Positions 6,095 through 13,960 are shown, numbered from the stretch's first letter. The stretch is DNA of 56,448 nt from Cyanobium usitatum str. Tous (GCF_003011885.1 NZ_PXXO01000015.1:1-56448), one strand, 5' to 3'. Translations and numbers: made by a program. The notes: a model not told the origin generated them from the sequence alone.

Positions 6095-6766
6095 ATGACA
6101 CAAACAAGAATAGGTTCCGAACGAAGTGAGGAACATTCCCGAGAGAAACGAGGGAATGAGTTACCACCAACTTCAGAACCGCATCACTCCTCCAGAACCT
6201 CCTTCGACCGAGAACTCCAGAAAATCAAGTCCAAAACCAACTCCTTTGGGAAGGTGATGGAGAAAGTGATCCTGAACCAATGGGAAACCAATTTCCGACC
6301 CCACTGGTTCATCACCATTGAATGGAACGACCTCCCGACCTCCTATGCACAAGTAGAAGGACACACCAAACACCTCAGGAATGTCTTCTTGACCCAACTG
6401 ATGGGGTGTCGATCACCCAGAGACCTTCCAGATCCCCCTGGACGACCATCTGCGATCTTCTTTCACGAACGGAAACCCGCGATCTGTAGAAGTCGTCAGA
6501 TCCTTCCCTTCCATACCCACCTGCATCTAGAGAAACTTCCTTCTCCATTGAACGAACAGTGGTATCTAGATGTCCTCTTGAGAAGTCAAGTTGCACCACG
6601 AGTCCAGAAACTCCTCAAGACCAACACTGAAGAGAATAAGGGAATTGTGATCAAACGATGGAACAAGAAACATCACGGTTCCTACAACCTCAAGGACTAC
6701 TACAAATACCATCAGGATTCTGATCTGGTATTGGACTACAGGAATTCTGATTTGAAATTCACCTAA
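6095..6766 (+). CDS. Possible HUH endonuclease / replication initiator (223 aa)
   Basis: Not a family I can name with certainty. Three blocks appear in the order seen in rolling-circle Rep proteins: a hydrophobic strand HWFITIEWNDLP (70-81, motif I position), FHTHLHLE (139-146) with His142-Leu-His144 as an HUH metal site, and SYNLKDYYKYH (196-206) where Tyr197-x-x-Lys200 or Tyr202/Tyr203 could be the nucleophile. Basic segments flank these. The gene opens with two adjacent hairpins that could be a nick site. Alternatives are an RNA-binding phage protein or a degenerate relaxase. A helicase domain is absent. Confidence 0.45.
   Translation: MTQTRIGSERSEEHSREKRGNELPPTSEPHHSSRTSFDRELQKIKSKTNSFGKVMEKVILNQWETNFRPHWFITIEWNDLPTSYAQVEGHTKHLRNVFLTQLMGCRSPRDLPDPPGRPSAIFFHERKPAICRSRQILPFHTHLHLEKLPSPLNEQWYLDVLLRSQVAPRVQKLLKTNTEENKGIVIKRWNKKHHGSYNLKDYYKYHQDSDLVLDYRNSDLKFT
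6114..6157 (+). repeat. Twin adjacent hairpins at start of HUH-like gene
   Basis: GTTCC-11 nt-GGAAC (6114-6134) is followed directly by ATTCCC-11 nt-GGGAAT (6135-6157). Loops are similar (GAACGAAGTGA and GAGAGAAACGA). They encode the Arg/Glu-rich N-terminus. Paired stem-loops of this kind are recognised by HUH nucleases in known systems. Confidence 0.55.
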
Positions 6767-6795
6767 ATAGTCAGTAGTGAATCTCTACAGAACAT

Positions 6796-6975
6796 ATGCC
6801 TGCGATATCAGAACCAACCAATATCAACCTCTACTTCGGTCACCGTAATCAGGTGACCCTAGAGAAGTTTGATCACCTCTCTGACCACTTAAGGAGATCC
6901 AGAACGGGAACTCTTGACTTTTTGATCACTCATTATGAGTGGTTTGAGAAACATAAAAAGGAGATGATCGGATGA
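6796..6975 (+). CDS. RHH-like mini-gene 1 (59 aa)
   Basis: A beta strand (NINLYFGHRNQVTL) is followed by two helices (EKFDHLSDHLRRS, TGTLDFLITHYEWFEKHKK), the layout of a ribbon-helix-helix DNA-binding protein. The ATG lies 29 bases after the HUH-like gene. The stop overlaps the next ATG as ATGA. A decayed relative is at 10295-10444. Confidence 0.65.
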   Translation: MPAISEPTNINLYFGHRNQVTLEKFDHLSDHLRRSRTGTLDFLITHYEWFEKHKKEMIG

Positions 6976-7106
6976 CCACCGCCAAGTCCATCTCCATTCC
7001 TGCGGTCATTTATGCGATGTTGCAGGAACTCTCCGATAGGAACCGCAAGAAACCAGATCAATACCTACACGAACTCATCAAGAGGGAATATGACAAGAAA
7101 CGATAA
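6972..7106 (+). CDS. RHH-like mini-gene 2 (44 aa)
   Basis: AKSISIPAVIYAMLQELSDR, then KPDQYLHELIKREYDKK. Strand-helix-helix with the size and pattern of a minimal CopG/Arc-type ribbon-helix-helix protein. It starts inside the stop of mini-gene 1, and its end overlaps the start of mini-gene 3 by 17 bases, so the three are one translationally linked unit. Confidence 0.65.
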   Translation: MTTAKSISIPAVIYAMLQELSDRNRKKPDQYLHELIKREYDKKR

Positions 7107-7320
7107 ACCATCTTTTATTCGACTGTCGCCGCAACAGGTAAGTAAACTTGAGGTGATGAAACATTCAATAGAAGAACCAGTCACACGCAAGGAAATCATT
7201 GATGGAATGATCGACAGTGGTTATGTGGTTGCACTCAAAACCTTATATGACGCAGGACTGCTCTCCAAAAAGACTTATGAGGATGGTCTGAGACAAGTGC
7301 CTGACTACTATCTCGGGTAA
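7090..7320 (+). CDS. RHH-like mini-gene 3 (76 aa)
   Basis: Begins MTRNDKPSFIRLSPQQVSKL (strand then helix) and continues with two helices (TRKEIIDGMIDSGY, LKTLYDAGLLSKKTYEDGL). I chose ATG 7090 because the longer frame from 7012 would run through mini-gene 2 and adds unlikely sequence. It may be a DNA-binding regulator, with the downstream half possibly binding a partner. It ends 7 bp from the convergent 305-aa gene. Confidence 0.6.
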   Translation: MTRNDKPSFIRLSPQQVSKLEVMKHSIEEPVTRKEIIDGMIDSGYVVALKTLYDAGLLSKKTYEDGLRQVPDYYLG

Positions 7321-7327
7321 ATCTGAG

Positions 7328-8245
7328 TCAGTATTTCATCCATTTATTCAGTGCTTCCGTTGCCTTCCCCGCAAGGTTCTCATGAGTATCTGCAACTTCC
7401 TTGAGTCTTCTTCTGTAGTTGAATCGTTGCCCTTTGTTGGTAGTTCTTAGATATTCCAGTGCGACTTTATGAATGTAGTCTGTTCCATGATTCTCCCAGA
7501 ACTTCTCGCGATTTCCACTCACTCGATTGAGGAACCCAGTAAACGAACTCATGGGTGCAAGAACCAGATCATCCAGTGAGTTCAACGAAAACAGGTTTTT
7601 GAGATCCTGTTCCCCTTCCTTCCAAGTGCTCTGCAGATCCTTGGTCAGGACACTCACCAACTCTTGAGAACGATCCTGCGATCTCTGTTGACGCACCTCA
7701 ACCATCGATTGGTCTTCTTCGTACTGAGTGCGGAACCCATACCGAGACATCAATCCCTCCAGATCCCCCTTGAACCTTTCCAGAACCTCCTCTGAGAGGT
7801 CTGGAGGTGCAATGACCTGCACCAGTATCTTGAAGTCCTCTGGAATGACCTCCTGACCCCCATGGAACCTCATGTGACGGATCCATCGGTTCAGGGATCC
7901 TTGAGAAACCTTGGGGTGAATGTGACCGTCCCGAACCCCTGACTCCAGTTCCTCATCGGTCAGACAGTGGATGAGGTGAATCGTTGTGTAAAGGGGTGGG
8001 AGTTTCTTCTTGACCCCCTCCAGACGGTCATCCAGACCGATCTGCAGGAGTTTTGACCAGACCTTCTCTGAGAAGGGGGATTCTTCCCGCAGATCCTTGA
8101 AATCCTTTGGGTTCAGGGTCTCCTTTGTAGTCCTGATGACCCTGCAGACACGGAGAATATCGTCCACTGATCCATTGATCGACCCCTGTGCGAGGTCGCT
8201 CTGGAACTCGGTTTTGGACTTGGAGGGGTTGGACATACCAGTCAC
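7328..8245 (-). CDS. Unknown 305-aa protein of right element
   Basis: No family recognised. Entirely soluble, highly charged and mostly helical; contains IHLIHCLTDEELESG (about 88-102), LNRWIRHMRFHGG (118-130) and a coiled-coil-like stretch near 175-215 (RQQRSQDRSQELVSVLTKDLQ). There are no transmembrane or nucleotide-binding motifs. The start could equally be the second Met (MSNPSKSK) three codons on. It is the only long minus-strand gene in the middle of the element and faces the mini-gene operon. A structural, replication or defence role cannot be decided from the sequence. Confidence 0.7.
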   Translation of the reverse strand: MTGMSNPSKSKTEFQSDLAQGSINGSVDDILRVCRVIRTTKETLNPKDFKDLREESPFSEKVWSKLLQIGLDDRLEGVKKKLPPLYTTIHLIHCLTDEELESGVRDGHIHPKVSQGSLNRWIRHMRFHGGQEVIPEDFKILVQVIAPPDLSEEVLERFKGDLEGLMSRYGFRTQYEEDQSMVEVRQQRSQDRSQELVSVLTKDLQSTWKEGEQDLKNLFSLNSLDDLVLAPMSSFTGFLNRVSGNREKFWENHGTDYIHKVALEYLRTTNKGQRFNYRRRLKEVADTHENLAGKATEALNKWMKY

Positions 8246-8504
8246 TGTCGCATGAGACGACTATCTCCGTGCAGATGATGTCATGGCAAAAGGACGGTTC
8301 GCGAACTGGCATAGATGACGTTTTGCTGCGGAGAAAGTCATGTACGCTAAGTAGGCGACCAGGAAACGGGTCGAACGGAGGTCTTCTGAACCTCGCATCA
8401 ACTGACCCCCTGTAAACGCAAATTCAATATCTGAGTCACACCAGACAGTGATTACCCCCGAGTGGGATGTCTGAATAGATGTCCTTTACTTCTATTTTCT
8501 CACT

Positions 8505-8732
8505 ATGAACTACAACGATCCCGACCGTAACAAGAAGATCATTATCACTTGTTGTAAGTCCCTTCAGAACCATATCGTTCAGAGTCTCAATGACTCTGAC
8601 GAGAGTTCCCACTATGAGGAGATGATGTCATCATTCAAGATGTTGCATCCTGAACTGAGTGGATGGGTTCTGCAGGCCACACTTGAACAATGGAAAAAAG
8701 ATTCTGAGGAATATTCCTTGGATTTGGTTTGA
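8505..8732 (+). CDS. Small phage-like protein (75 aa)
   Basis: Acidic helical protein of unknown function (NKKIIITCCKSLQNHIVQSL, then SSFKMLHPELSGWVLQATLEQW). The ATG follows a pyrimidine-rich leader without a Shine-Dalgarno sequence, very like that of the gene at 8837. The 260 bases before it (8246-8504) hold no supported gene. Confidence 0.55.
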   Translation: MNYNDPDRNKKIIITCCKSLQNHIVQSLNDSDESSHYEEMMSSFKMLHPELSGWVLQATLEQWKKDSEEYSLDLV

Positions 8733-8836
8733 TTTTCTGGACGACCTCAGACCGTCTATAAACCCAAGGATCGAAGGAAGTGATTATCACATCCTAACTG
8801 AGTCTAGATCCATATTCACCTTACCCTTTTCTTATT

Positions 8837-9082
8837 ATGACTAACTTCAAGAAAATTGAATACGCATCCGTTGACATCACGAAACCCGTCCTGACCGTTA
8901 TTGATGGAGAGATTGTGTTTGATGATCATACGGAAGAACATATCCTGGAGAACTTCCTTGTCCCAGGGACTATTGAGACGGAGAAACAGTTGAATCATTA
9001 TCTGAGTCAACTCCTTTATGACTCGGACTGCGACACTGCGTCTATTCGCAATGTATATGTCCACGAGTGGAATGAGGTCTAA
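8837..9082 (+). CDS. Small phage-like protein (81 aa)
   Basis: Acidic protein of unknown function, containing KPVLTVIDGEIVFDDHTEEH and a helix ETEKQLNHYLSQLLYDSD. The start follows CCTTTTCTTATT directly, with no purine-rich ribosome site. The next gene starts 5 bases after its stop, so they are probably co-transcribed. Style and size recall accessory proteins of T4-like cyanophages, but no match could be tested. Confidence 0.55.
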   Translation: MTNFKKIEYASVDITKPVLTVIDGEIVFDDHTEEHILENFLVPGTIETEKQLNHYLSQLLYDSDCDTASIRNVYVHEWNEV

Positions 9083-9087
9083 TCCCA

Positions 9088-9330
9088 ATGTTACTTCCCA
9101 GGAAACTGGTGAGAGATACGGTTAAATCTCTCCGACAGTGGTCTGATGATGGAGTGATCTCTTTTCATCGGAACAAACACCATAAGTTGTCAGGAAAGTT
9201 CCAGGGGAAGAAATGGGTCTTTGTTTTCCCGTGTTCCCCCCAACCTCATTACTCCCATAAACTTCACCACATTAAACTTACCAAATTCATTCACCAACTC
9301 AAACAAAATGACCAACATGCATACCATTGA
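9088..9330 (+). CDS. Basic small protein, possibly HicA-like (80 aa)
   Basis: Basic protein with a central beta unit: FHRNKHHKLSGKFQGKKWVFVFPCSP, then a basic helix (KLTKFIHQLKQND). The H-x-K-L-S-G-x-F-x-G-K strand pattern followed by a Ser-Pro turn and helix resembles HicA-type RNA-binding folds and also the hidden frame at 250-492. No HicB-like partner lies next to it. Its end overlaps the following gene by about 23 bases. Confidence 0.5.
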   Translation: MLLPRKLVRDTVKSLRQWSDDGVISFHRNKHHKLSGKFQGKKWVFVFPCSPQPHYSHKLHHIKLTKFIHQLKQNDQHAYH

Positions 9331-9751
9331 CCAATCTCACAAAGGACTCATGAAAAACACGACCGCGATCATGACAAAGAACACAAAGACACTAACTGAA
9401 GATCAAACGGGAACTCGACAGTCGATTGCATCCTACAAAGGAAATCTTGACTACTACTATATGGTGGATTATCACGTGAAGGTAGATTCATTTATTAAGT
9501 GGGTTCGTTCACCCTTTAAGACTCTTGAGGAAGTTACGAAAATTGCAAATTCCATTCATAATCGCAAGGGAATTAGTAATTTTCGTATTCTACCCGAAAA
9601 ATGGTTAAGTCAACTTCGGGACAATGCCTGGAATGATGAAACTAACTCATATTCTAAGGATGACATTACCAACCGTGTCTGGGTGTTCGGTTCGTTTTAT
9701 GAGGAACTTGCGGAACATATCACAGGTGAGAAGTCTCTTATGAGGAAGTAA
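9308..9751 (+). CDS. Unknown 147-aa element protein
   Basis: Lysine- and asparagine-rich protein of unknown function. A conserved-looking core, KGNLDYYYMVDYHVKVDSFIKWV and NRVWVFGSFYEELAEHITG, suggests a folded alpha/beta domain. The start is uncertain: ATG 9308 is used because it overlaps the upstream gene in the style of this cluster; ATG 9317 or 9350 are alternatives. The frame opening at 9221 lies mostly inside the previous gene. AT-rich codon use contrasts with the core chromosome. Confidence 0.5.
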   Translation: MTNMHTIDQSHKGLMKNTTAIMTKNTKTLTEDQTGTRQSIASYKGNLDYYYMVDYHVKVDSFIKWVRSPFKTLEEVTKIANSIHNRKGISNFRILPEKWLSQLRDNAWNDETNSYSKDDITNRVWVFGSFYEELAEHITGEKSLMRK

Positions 9752-9755
9752 TTTT

Positions 9756-9971
9756 ATGAAATACACCATTGATATCCCACTGATTTCTCGTGTGCAACTT
9801 ACCACCTCTGGATCATAAGGGATTCCCGATGGAGGAGTAATTCACCTGTTTGAGAACAGATTAGTGGATGACCCTTCCCGACTTTTCTCAACTGCAAAAC
9901 TCCTCCCTGTTGAGGACTGCATGATTAGAGATAGTCTTCTTCGTGCGTCCTTGCGTGAAGAGTATGCGTGA
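9756..9971 (+). pseudogene. Interrupted small gene with in-frame stop
   Basis: ATG at 9756 opens a frame of 20 codons (ending VQLTTSGS), then TAA at 9816-9818, then 50 more codons in the same frame (GIPDGGVIHLFENRLVDDP to SLREEYA) up to TGA at 9969. Both halves look protein-like, so this is probably a gene broken by one nonsense change. Readthrough is possible but unsupported. It starts 4 bases after the previous stop. Confidence 0.5.
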
Positions 9972-10035
9972 TTGATCAGGATGGTACATGCGTCTATAGA
10001 TTTGGTAACTACACTCAAGACTACGATGCATGAAG

Positions 10036-10062
10036 AGAGGGGTTCACCACCCCTCCTTTTTT
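10036..10062 (+). terminator. Intrinsic terminator of small-gene cluster
   Basis: GAGGGG (10037-10042), 7-nt loop, CCCCTC (10050-10055), then a run of six T. It closes the plus-strand cluster 8505-9971. Bases 10063-10290 after it show no supported gene. Confidence 0.8.
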
Positions 10063-10294
10063 GTACCTACTCTCACCCCCACAACTCAAGACCTAATCCT
10101 GCCAATGCTGCCGCTCTACGAAGACATGAGGACGCTACGAATTCTGCCGTAGGTTCACAGGATTTTGACTCCAGGGGTTCTGATACGACTCTGCGCTCTC
10201 CTCCACTCAAGGTCTCTTGATTTTATTTGACAAGAATATTTTTGTTTTGCAGTTGCGTGAGTTGAGTCTTGATCTCTTATCTTATTCAATTTAA

Positions 10295-10444
10295 CTACAC
10301 GACCCCGATGCTGGTGATGACTGGTTTTTGATTACGCATTATTTGTGGTTTTTAAAATATAAAAAAGGTGATCAATCGATCGCCTCCATTCATGATGCTG
10401 TGCGCCTACGCGCATTAATGCGACAATCTAGAAACGCAAGGTAA
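10295..10444 (+). pseudogene. Relic related to RHH-like mini-gene 1
   Basis: A frame with no start codon encodes DDWFLITHYLWFLKYKKG, clearly matching DFLITHYEWFEKHKK of the gene at 6796-6975, followed by a different basic tail ending in TAA at 10442. The upstream half of the gene is missing. The short stretch TACACGACC at 10296-10304 is also found in the attachment repeat at 14097-14117, though this may be chance. Confidence 0.55.
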
Positions 10445-10551
10445 AATAACCTAAGAAAGAATCTTGCATTTCTGCCAATTGACCAAATAAATTCACGGTA
10501 ACTACTATTTATTTCTTCATGGAAATAGTATTAAATCTTTGCTGCTAAACT

Positions 10552-12189
10552 TTAGGAAAAAACGGAAGTGTCTGTGATTACAATGTCCAATAAGTGAAAA
10601 CCGGTGTCAAATATTTTTCCGCTTGCTCCGCCTGATGTTATTTCAATCTGCCATTCACCGCTTCTAAGACTAAATTCACTTGGTATGGGTAGTTCTTTCC
10701 CTTCGGACAAATACACTAGTGCTGTATCACTAATGATTGCCCTGCCAAACTCTCTGTCGCCAGAGTCAAAAATCGTGTTTTGATTCAAGTCCTGATAAAG
10801 AATAAAACTATCTTCGCCCTTGATCTCCTCTGCGGGGGTGTATCGACCATTTCTGAGTCTGTCGCTGTTAAGTCTGCCAAATGGATCAGTATCGTCGCCT
10901 TCCTCAAAGGGGTTGTCTATCTTGCCTTCGTGTGTCCATGTGCCTGTAATCGTGTCGAGATATGTAAACTGAGAAGTGTTTCCAAGGTTCAGACTCATGT
11001 CAGAACCAACCTGAATCAATGCAATGAACTCATCTCGACTGTCCCATCCTGTCGTTGATGCTCTAGTCCCAACTCCATCATTCCGATAGAGACCGACTCC
11101 ACTGAATCCAGAAACTGAATCATTAGAACGAAGGATGTAGTCAGTTGCACGTCCCTTCAGTTCAATTTTATCTCCAGAAGTAAAGTCTGTGATATGTGCG
11201 TAATCACTTCTTCCTGATGTTGCTGTTAATCCATCGGAATAGAATACACTTGATGCGTTGCCAAGAACAAAGAAATCATTCTCTGTTCCACCTGTGAGGA
11301 CATCAATGGATCCCCGACCAAGAGTTGTGTCATTGAGTGCGATACCAGTCAATGTATCTGCACCTGCGCCACCATTGATGTTGTCGTTTCCATTCCCTCC
11401 GATGAGTCGGTCATTACCACCACCGCCGTTTAGAGAATCATTTCCGTTGCCCCCATCGATCAAATTTGCCTCAGAGTTACCCGTCAGGACATTATTGAGA
11501 CCGTTACCGGTTCCGTTGATCACCCCTGAACCGGTGAGGGTCAGATTTTCAACGTTGGCACCAAGGGTATAGGTGATAGATGACTGAACGGTGTCGGTTC
11601 CTGCAGATGCTGCCTCTTCTACAAGGTCACCTAAGTTATCAATGATGTAGGTGTCATTGCCCAGACCACCCCGCATGTTGTCTGCACCTGTTCCACCGTC
11701 GAGGGTGTCATCTCCACCTCTCGTAATTATCCTGTCGTTACCTGCATGTGCACGAATGAAGTTGCCATATTCGTTGTCAGACAAATCAAATACGTCATTT
11801 CCTCTTAACACGCTTATCCATAATCTTGCATTATCTACTGGGTCGACATTGCTGAAAGCGTTGTAAAATGCAACTGCATCAAGAACAATATTGGATGCAT
11901 TGACTTCTGGAATCCATGATCCTGTGCCATCCAGTTTTTCGTTTCTAAATGTACGAATACTCGTTATAATGCCACTTGACATTACTGGATAGTTGTTGGT
12001 GAAATTTACTGTCAAGTTTCTGCCAGTAAGTTCTCGCTTGTTGGGATTTGGTGGTGATGTGACGTTTATTTCTTGACCTACAAGGGTACCCCCGTTAAAT
12101 TGCCAAGTATTACCTTCTTCTTCCCACAGGACGAAATCAACTTCCTCCTCGAAAAATTTATAGTTGTATTGACCAGTAATGTTTGCCAC
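10552..12189 (-). CDS. RTX calcium-binding secreted protein (545 aa)
   Basis: Carries a central block (about 145-285) of glycine/aspartate nonapeptide repeats such as GGNGNDSLNGGGGNDRL, which bind calcium and fold into a beta roll after export. There is no N-terminal signal peptide, as expected for type I secretion guided by the C-terminus. The N-terminal 130 residues look like a separate beta-rich domain. The C-terminal 200 residues are not recognised and contain DLNQNTIFDSGDREFG, which resembles an EF-hand-like calcium loop. No toxin or enzyme motif was found. No type I exporter is present in the window. It is cargo of the right element. Confidence 0.85.
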   Translation of the reverse strand: MANITGQYNYKFFEEEVDFVLWEEEGNTWQFNGGTLVGQEINVTSPPNPNKRELTGRNLTVNFTNNYPVMSSGIITSIRTFRNEKLDGTGSWIPEVNASNIVLDAVAFYNAFSNVDPVDNARLWISVLRGNDVFDLSDNEYGNFIRAHAGNDRIITRGGDDTLDGGTGADNMRGGLGNDTYIIDNLGDLVEEAASAGTDTVQSSITYTLGANVENLTLTGSGVINGTGNGLNNVLTGNSEANLIDGGNGNDSLNGGGGNDRLIGGNGNDNINGGAGADTLTGIALNDTTLGRGSIDVLTGGTENDFFVLGNASSVFYSDGLTATSGRSDYAHITDFTSGDKIELKGRATDYILRSNDSVSGFSGVGLYRNDGVGTRASTTGWDSRDEFIALIQVGSDMSLNLGNTSQFTYLDTITGTWTHEGKIDNPFEEGDDTDPFGRLNSDRLRNGRYTPAEEIKGEDSFILYQDLNQNTIFDSGDREFGRAIISDTALVYLSEGKELPIPSEFSLRSGEWQIEITSGGASGKIFDTGFHLLDIVITDTSVFS

Positions 12190-12269
12190 TATTTTAATTT
12201 AATATTCTTGTAGACTATAGTGTTCTGCGCGCCTCTTTAGGACTATTCCTGTATATAAGGATCCCTTAT

Positions 12270-12383
12270 TCAATCCTTCCCTTCTGCCGCCTTAAGACCC
12301 TTCCTCCCAGTCGCCAGTGCCCTCGTCGCCCTCTTCGCGTCGTCGTGGAAGTAGTGCCGCTGGATGTACTCGATTGAGGTGTC
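12270..12383 (-). pseudogene. C-terminal relic of a third integrase
   Basis: Reading the minus strand gives DTSIEYIQRHYFHDDAKRAT and then ALATGRKGLKAAEGKD-stop. This matches the C-terminus of the integrase just upstream (DTSIEYIQGHYFHYVAKRAT, LSTGRKGLKAAVGKD). Homology fades beyond 12383, and the rest of the gene is absent. It implies that another integrase gene once stood here, from an earlier insertion or a recombination between int copies. Confidence 0.8.
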
Positions 12384-12427
12384 GCCAAGGGGTTCTGCTA
12401 TGGAGGGTACTCTTCGATCAGGATTTC

Positions 12428-13960
12428 TCATCCTTCCACATAGGGATCCCGCATCCAGTCCTTGCCCACCGCTGCCTTGAGACCCTTCCTGCCCGTTGAG
12501 AGTGCTTCTGTTGCCCTCTTTGCGACGTAGTGGAAGTAGTGCCCTTGGATGTACTCGATAGAGGTGTCGCAGTTGTTGCAGACGGTTGCGATGGGGACAC
12601 CTCTTTCCAGTGCGAAGGTAATCCAGGTGTGACGGAACGAGTACCAGGTTAGGGTTTTGCCTGATGAAACCTCCACTTTGCGTTGGTTGATTGAGTTTGG
12701 ATCTGCCCAGGTCGCCAATCCTGCTTCTACTAACATCTCAAGAAGTCCATCTCTCCAAATCCTGTCGCTGAATTCTTTCCCAGTTGTCTGATTTCGGAAG
12801 AGAAGATCGGTTTTGGTCTTTGGTTTACTGATTTTCTTGAGACGTTCAAGGTGTGATGCAATCGGTGCGCTCAGTTCGTACCAACGCCCTGTCTTGGTAT
12901 TTTCCGCTGGAACTTCAACGATGCACCAAATTTTTCTGTCTTCTCCACTCAGTGTCTTGTTCTCGCTGATATGGGACCACCGTATCTTTCTCAGTGAACC
13001 GATCCGAATTCCTGATTCCATTGAGATCCGCATTGCCAAATACAACATTTGACGATGTGTGAGTTGATTTTTTGCTCGTTCCGACTGCCTCGTGCCTTTC
13101 CCTTTATTTACCCCATAGAGATTGTTTCTTGTGATCGGTCTATCGCTGCTTTCTCCCTTATTCGGTCCTCTTGTGATCTTTTGATATCCCATTGGATTTC
13201 CATCCTCGTCATATCTGCTTTTGCCTTCAATCCAGTAGAGACGTGCTGCCTTCTCCATCTGAACCCACTCTTCAACTGAGAATGCGGATCTTCTGTAAGA
13301 CTGGTCTTTCGGTGCTTTTGCATAAGGGACTTCAGGTAACTGATCTCTAGTTACAAACCCCTTTGCCAATGCGACTTCTCGCCACATTCTCTTGATCGTT
13401 GAGAATTCGCCATTGAGGGTCGTTGGTCTTGGTAACTTGTGCCCTTGTTTGTCCAGTTCGTTGGTTTGTTCTTCTCGCCAGTACTGATATCCATCTAGAA
13501 ATCCCCTGCGGACCAGGTGGACCTTTTTCTTAGGACCACCGCGACCGTCACTGCAGTAGTTGAGGAAATGCCTGCACTGGTTGCGGATCAGTCTGTGCCT
13601 TGCCGCTGTGATCCCTTCATGAGGTCGGTTGCTGATCCGTTTTGCTTCTCGCTCCAAAAACCGATCCACCATGTCTCCGATGGTCAGGACGTTGACCACC
13701 TCGCCACGATCTGTCCTGGTTCTGAGTTCTATGTACCGCTCCTGTGCCAGACCGAGTGCCTCGTCCTCGCCCAACGGTGAGGGGTTAGGGAACCCGCCAT
13801 TGGGTCGCTTCAGGACGAACCGGTGTTTCTGGTCGGTTTCCCTGTTCAGGAAGTGCAGGTGCCATTTTCCGCCCTTCTGGGGGTCTCTATAGATGTACGC
13901 GTTGTTCCGTTTGCCGCCCTGCAGGTCAACCCGATCCAGTACCCGTCCGAACCTCGCCAT
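12428..13960 (-). CDS. Tyrosine recombinase (integrase) of right element
   Basis: A 510-aa integrase, homologous throughout to the one at 3166-4593 (shared ISMESGIRIGSLRK, WYSFRHT and HYFHY blocks). Catalytic Arg, Arg-His box and Tyr are all present. It carries an extra segment near residues 255-290 (GYQKITRGPNKGESS) compared with its relative. The N-terminal 90 residues would bind arm sites. It sits at the right end of the element with its start 137 bp from the repeat at 14097-14117. GTGTCAAA boxes at 13973, 14022 and 14033 lie between. Confidence 0.93.
   Translation of the reverse strand: MARFGRVLDRVDLQGGKRNNAYIYRDPQKGGKWHLHFLNRETDQKHRFVLKRPNGGFPNPSPLGEDEALGLAQERYIELRTRTDRGEVVNVLTIGDMVDRFLEREAKRISNRPHEGITAARHRLIRNQCRHFLNYCSDGRGGPKKKVHLVRRGFLDGYQYWREEQTNELDKQGHKLPRPTTLNGEFSTIKRMWREVALAKGFVTRDQLPEVPYAKAPKDQSYRRSAFSVEEWVQMEKAARLYWIEGKSRYDEDGNPMGYQKITRGPNKGESSDRPITRNNLYGVNKGKGTRQSERAKNQLTHRQMLYLAMRISMESGIRIGSLRKIRWSHISENKTLSGEDRKIWCIVEVPAENTKTGRWYELSAPIASHLERLKKISKPKTKTDLLFRNQTTGKEFSDRIWRDGLLEMLVEAGLATWADPNSINQRKVEVSSGKTLTWYSFRHTWITFALERGVPIATVCNNCDTSIEYIQGHYFHYVAKRATEALSTGRKGLKAAVGKDWMRDPYVEG

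Noticed and set aside
9972-10220. 82-aa frame across the terminator
   Set aside because: It runs through the intrinsic terminator at 10036-10062 and does not look like protein.
10063-10230. Possible tRNA-like segment near GGTTCACAGG
   Set aside because: No acceptor or anticodon arms pair; no tRNA consensus.
11258-11866. Plus-strand frames opposite the RTX gene
   Set aside because: Pro/Ser-rich shadows created by the Gly/Asp repeats on the other strand.
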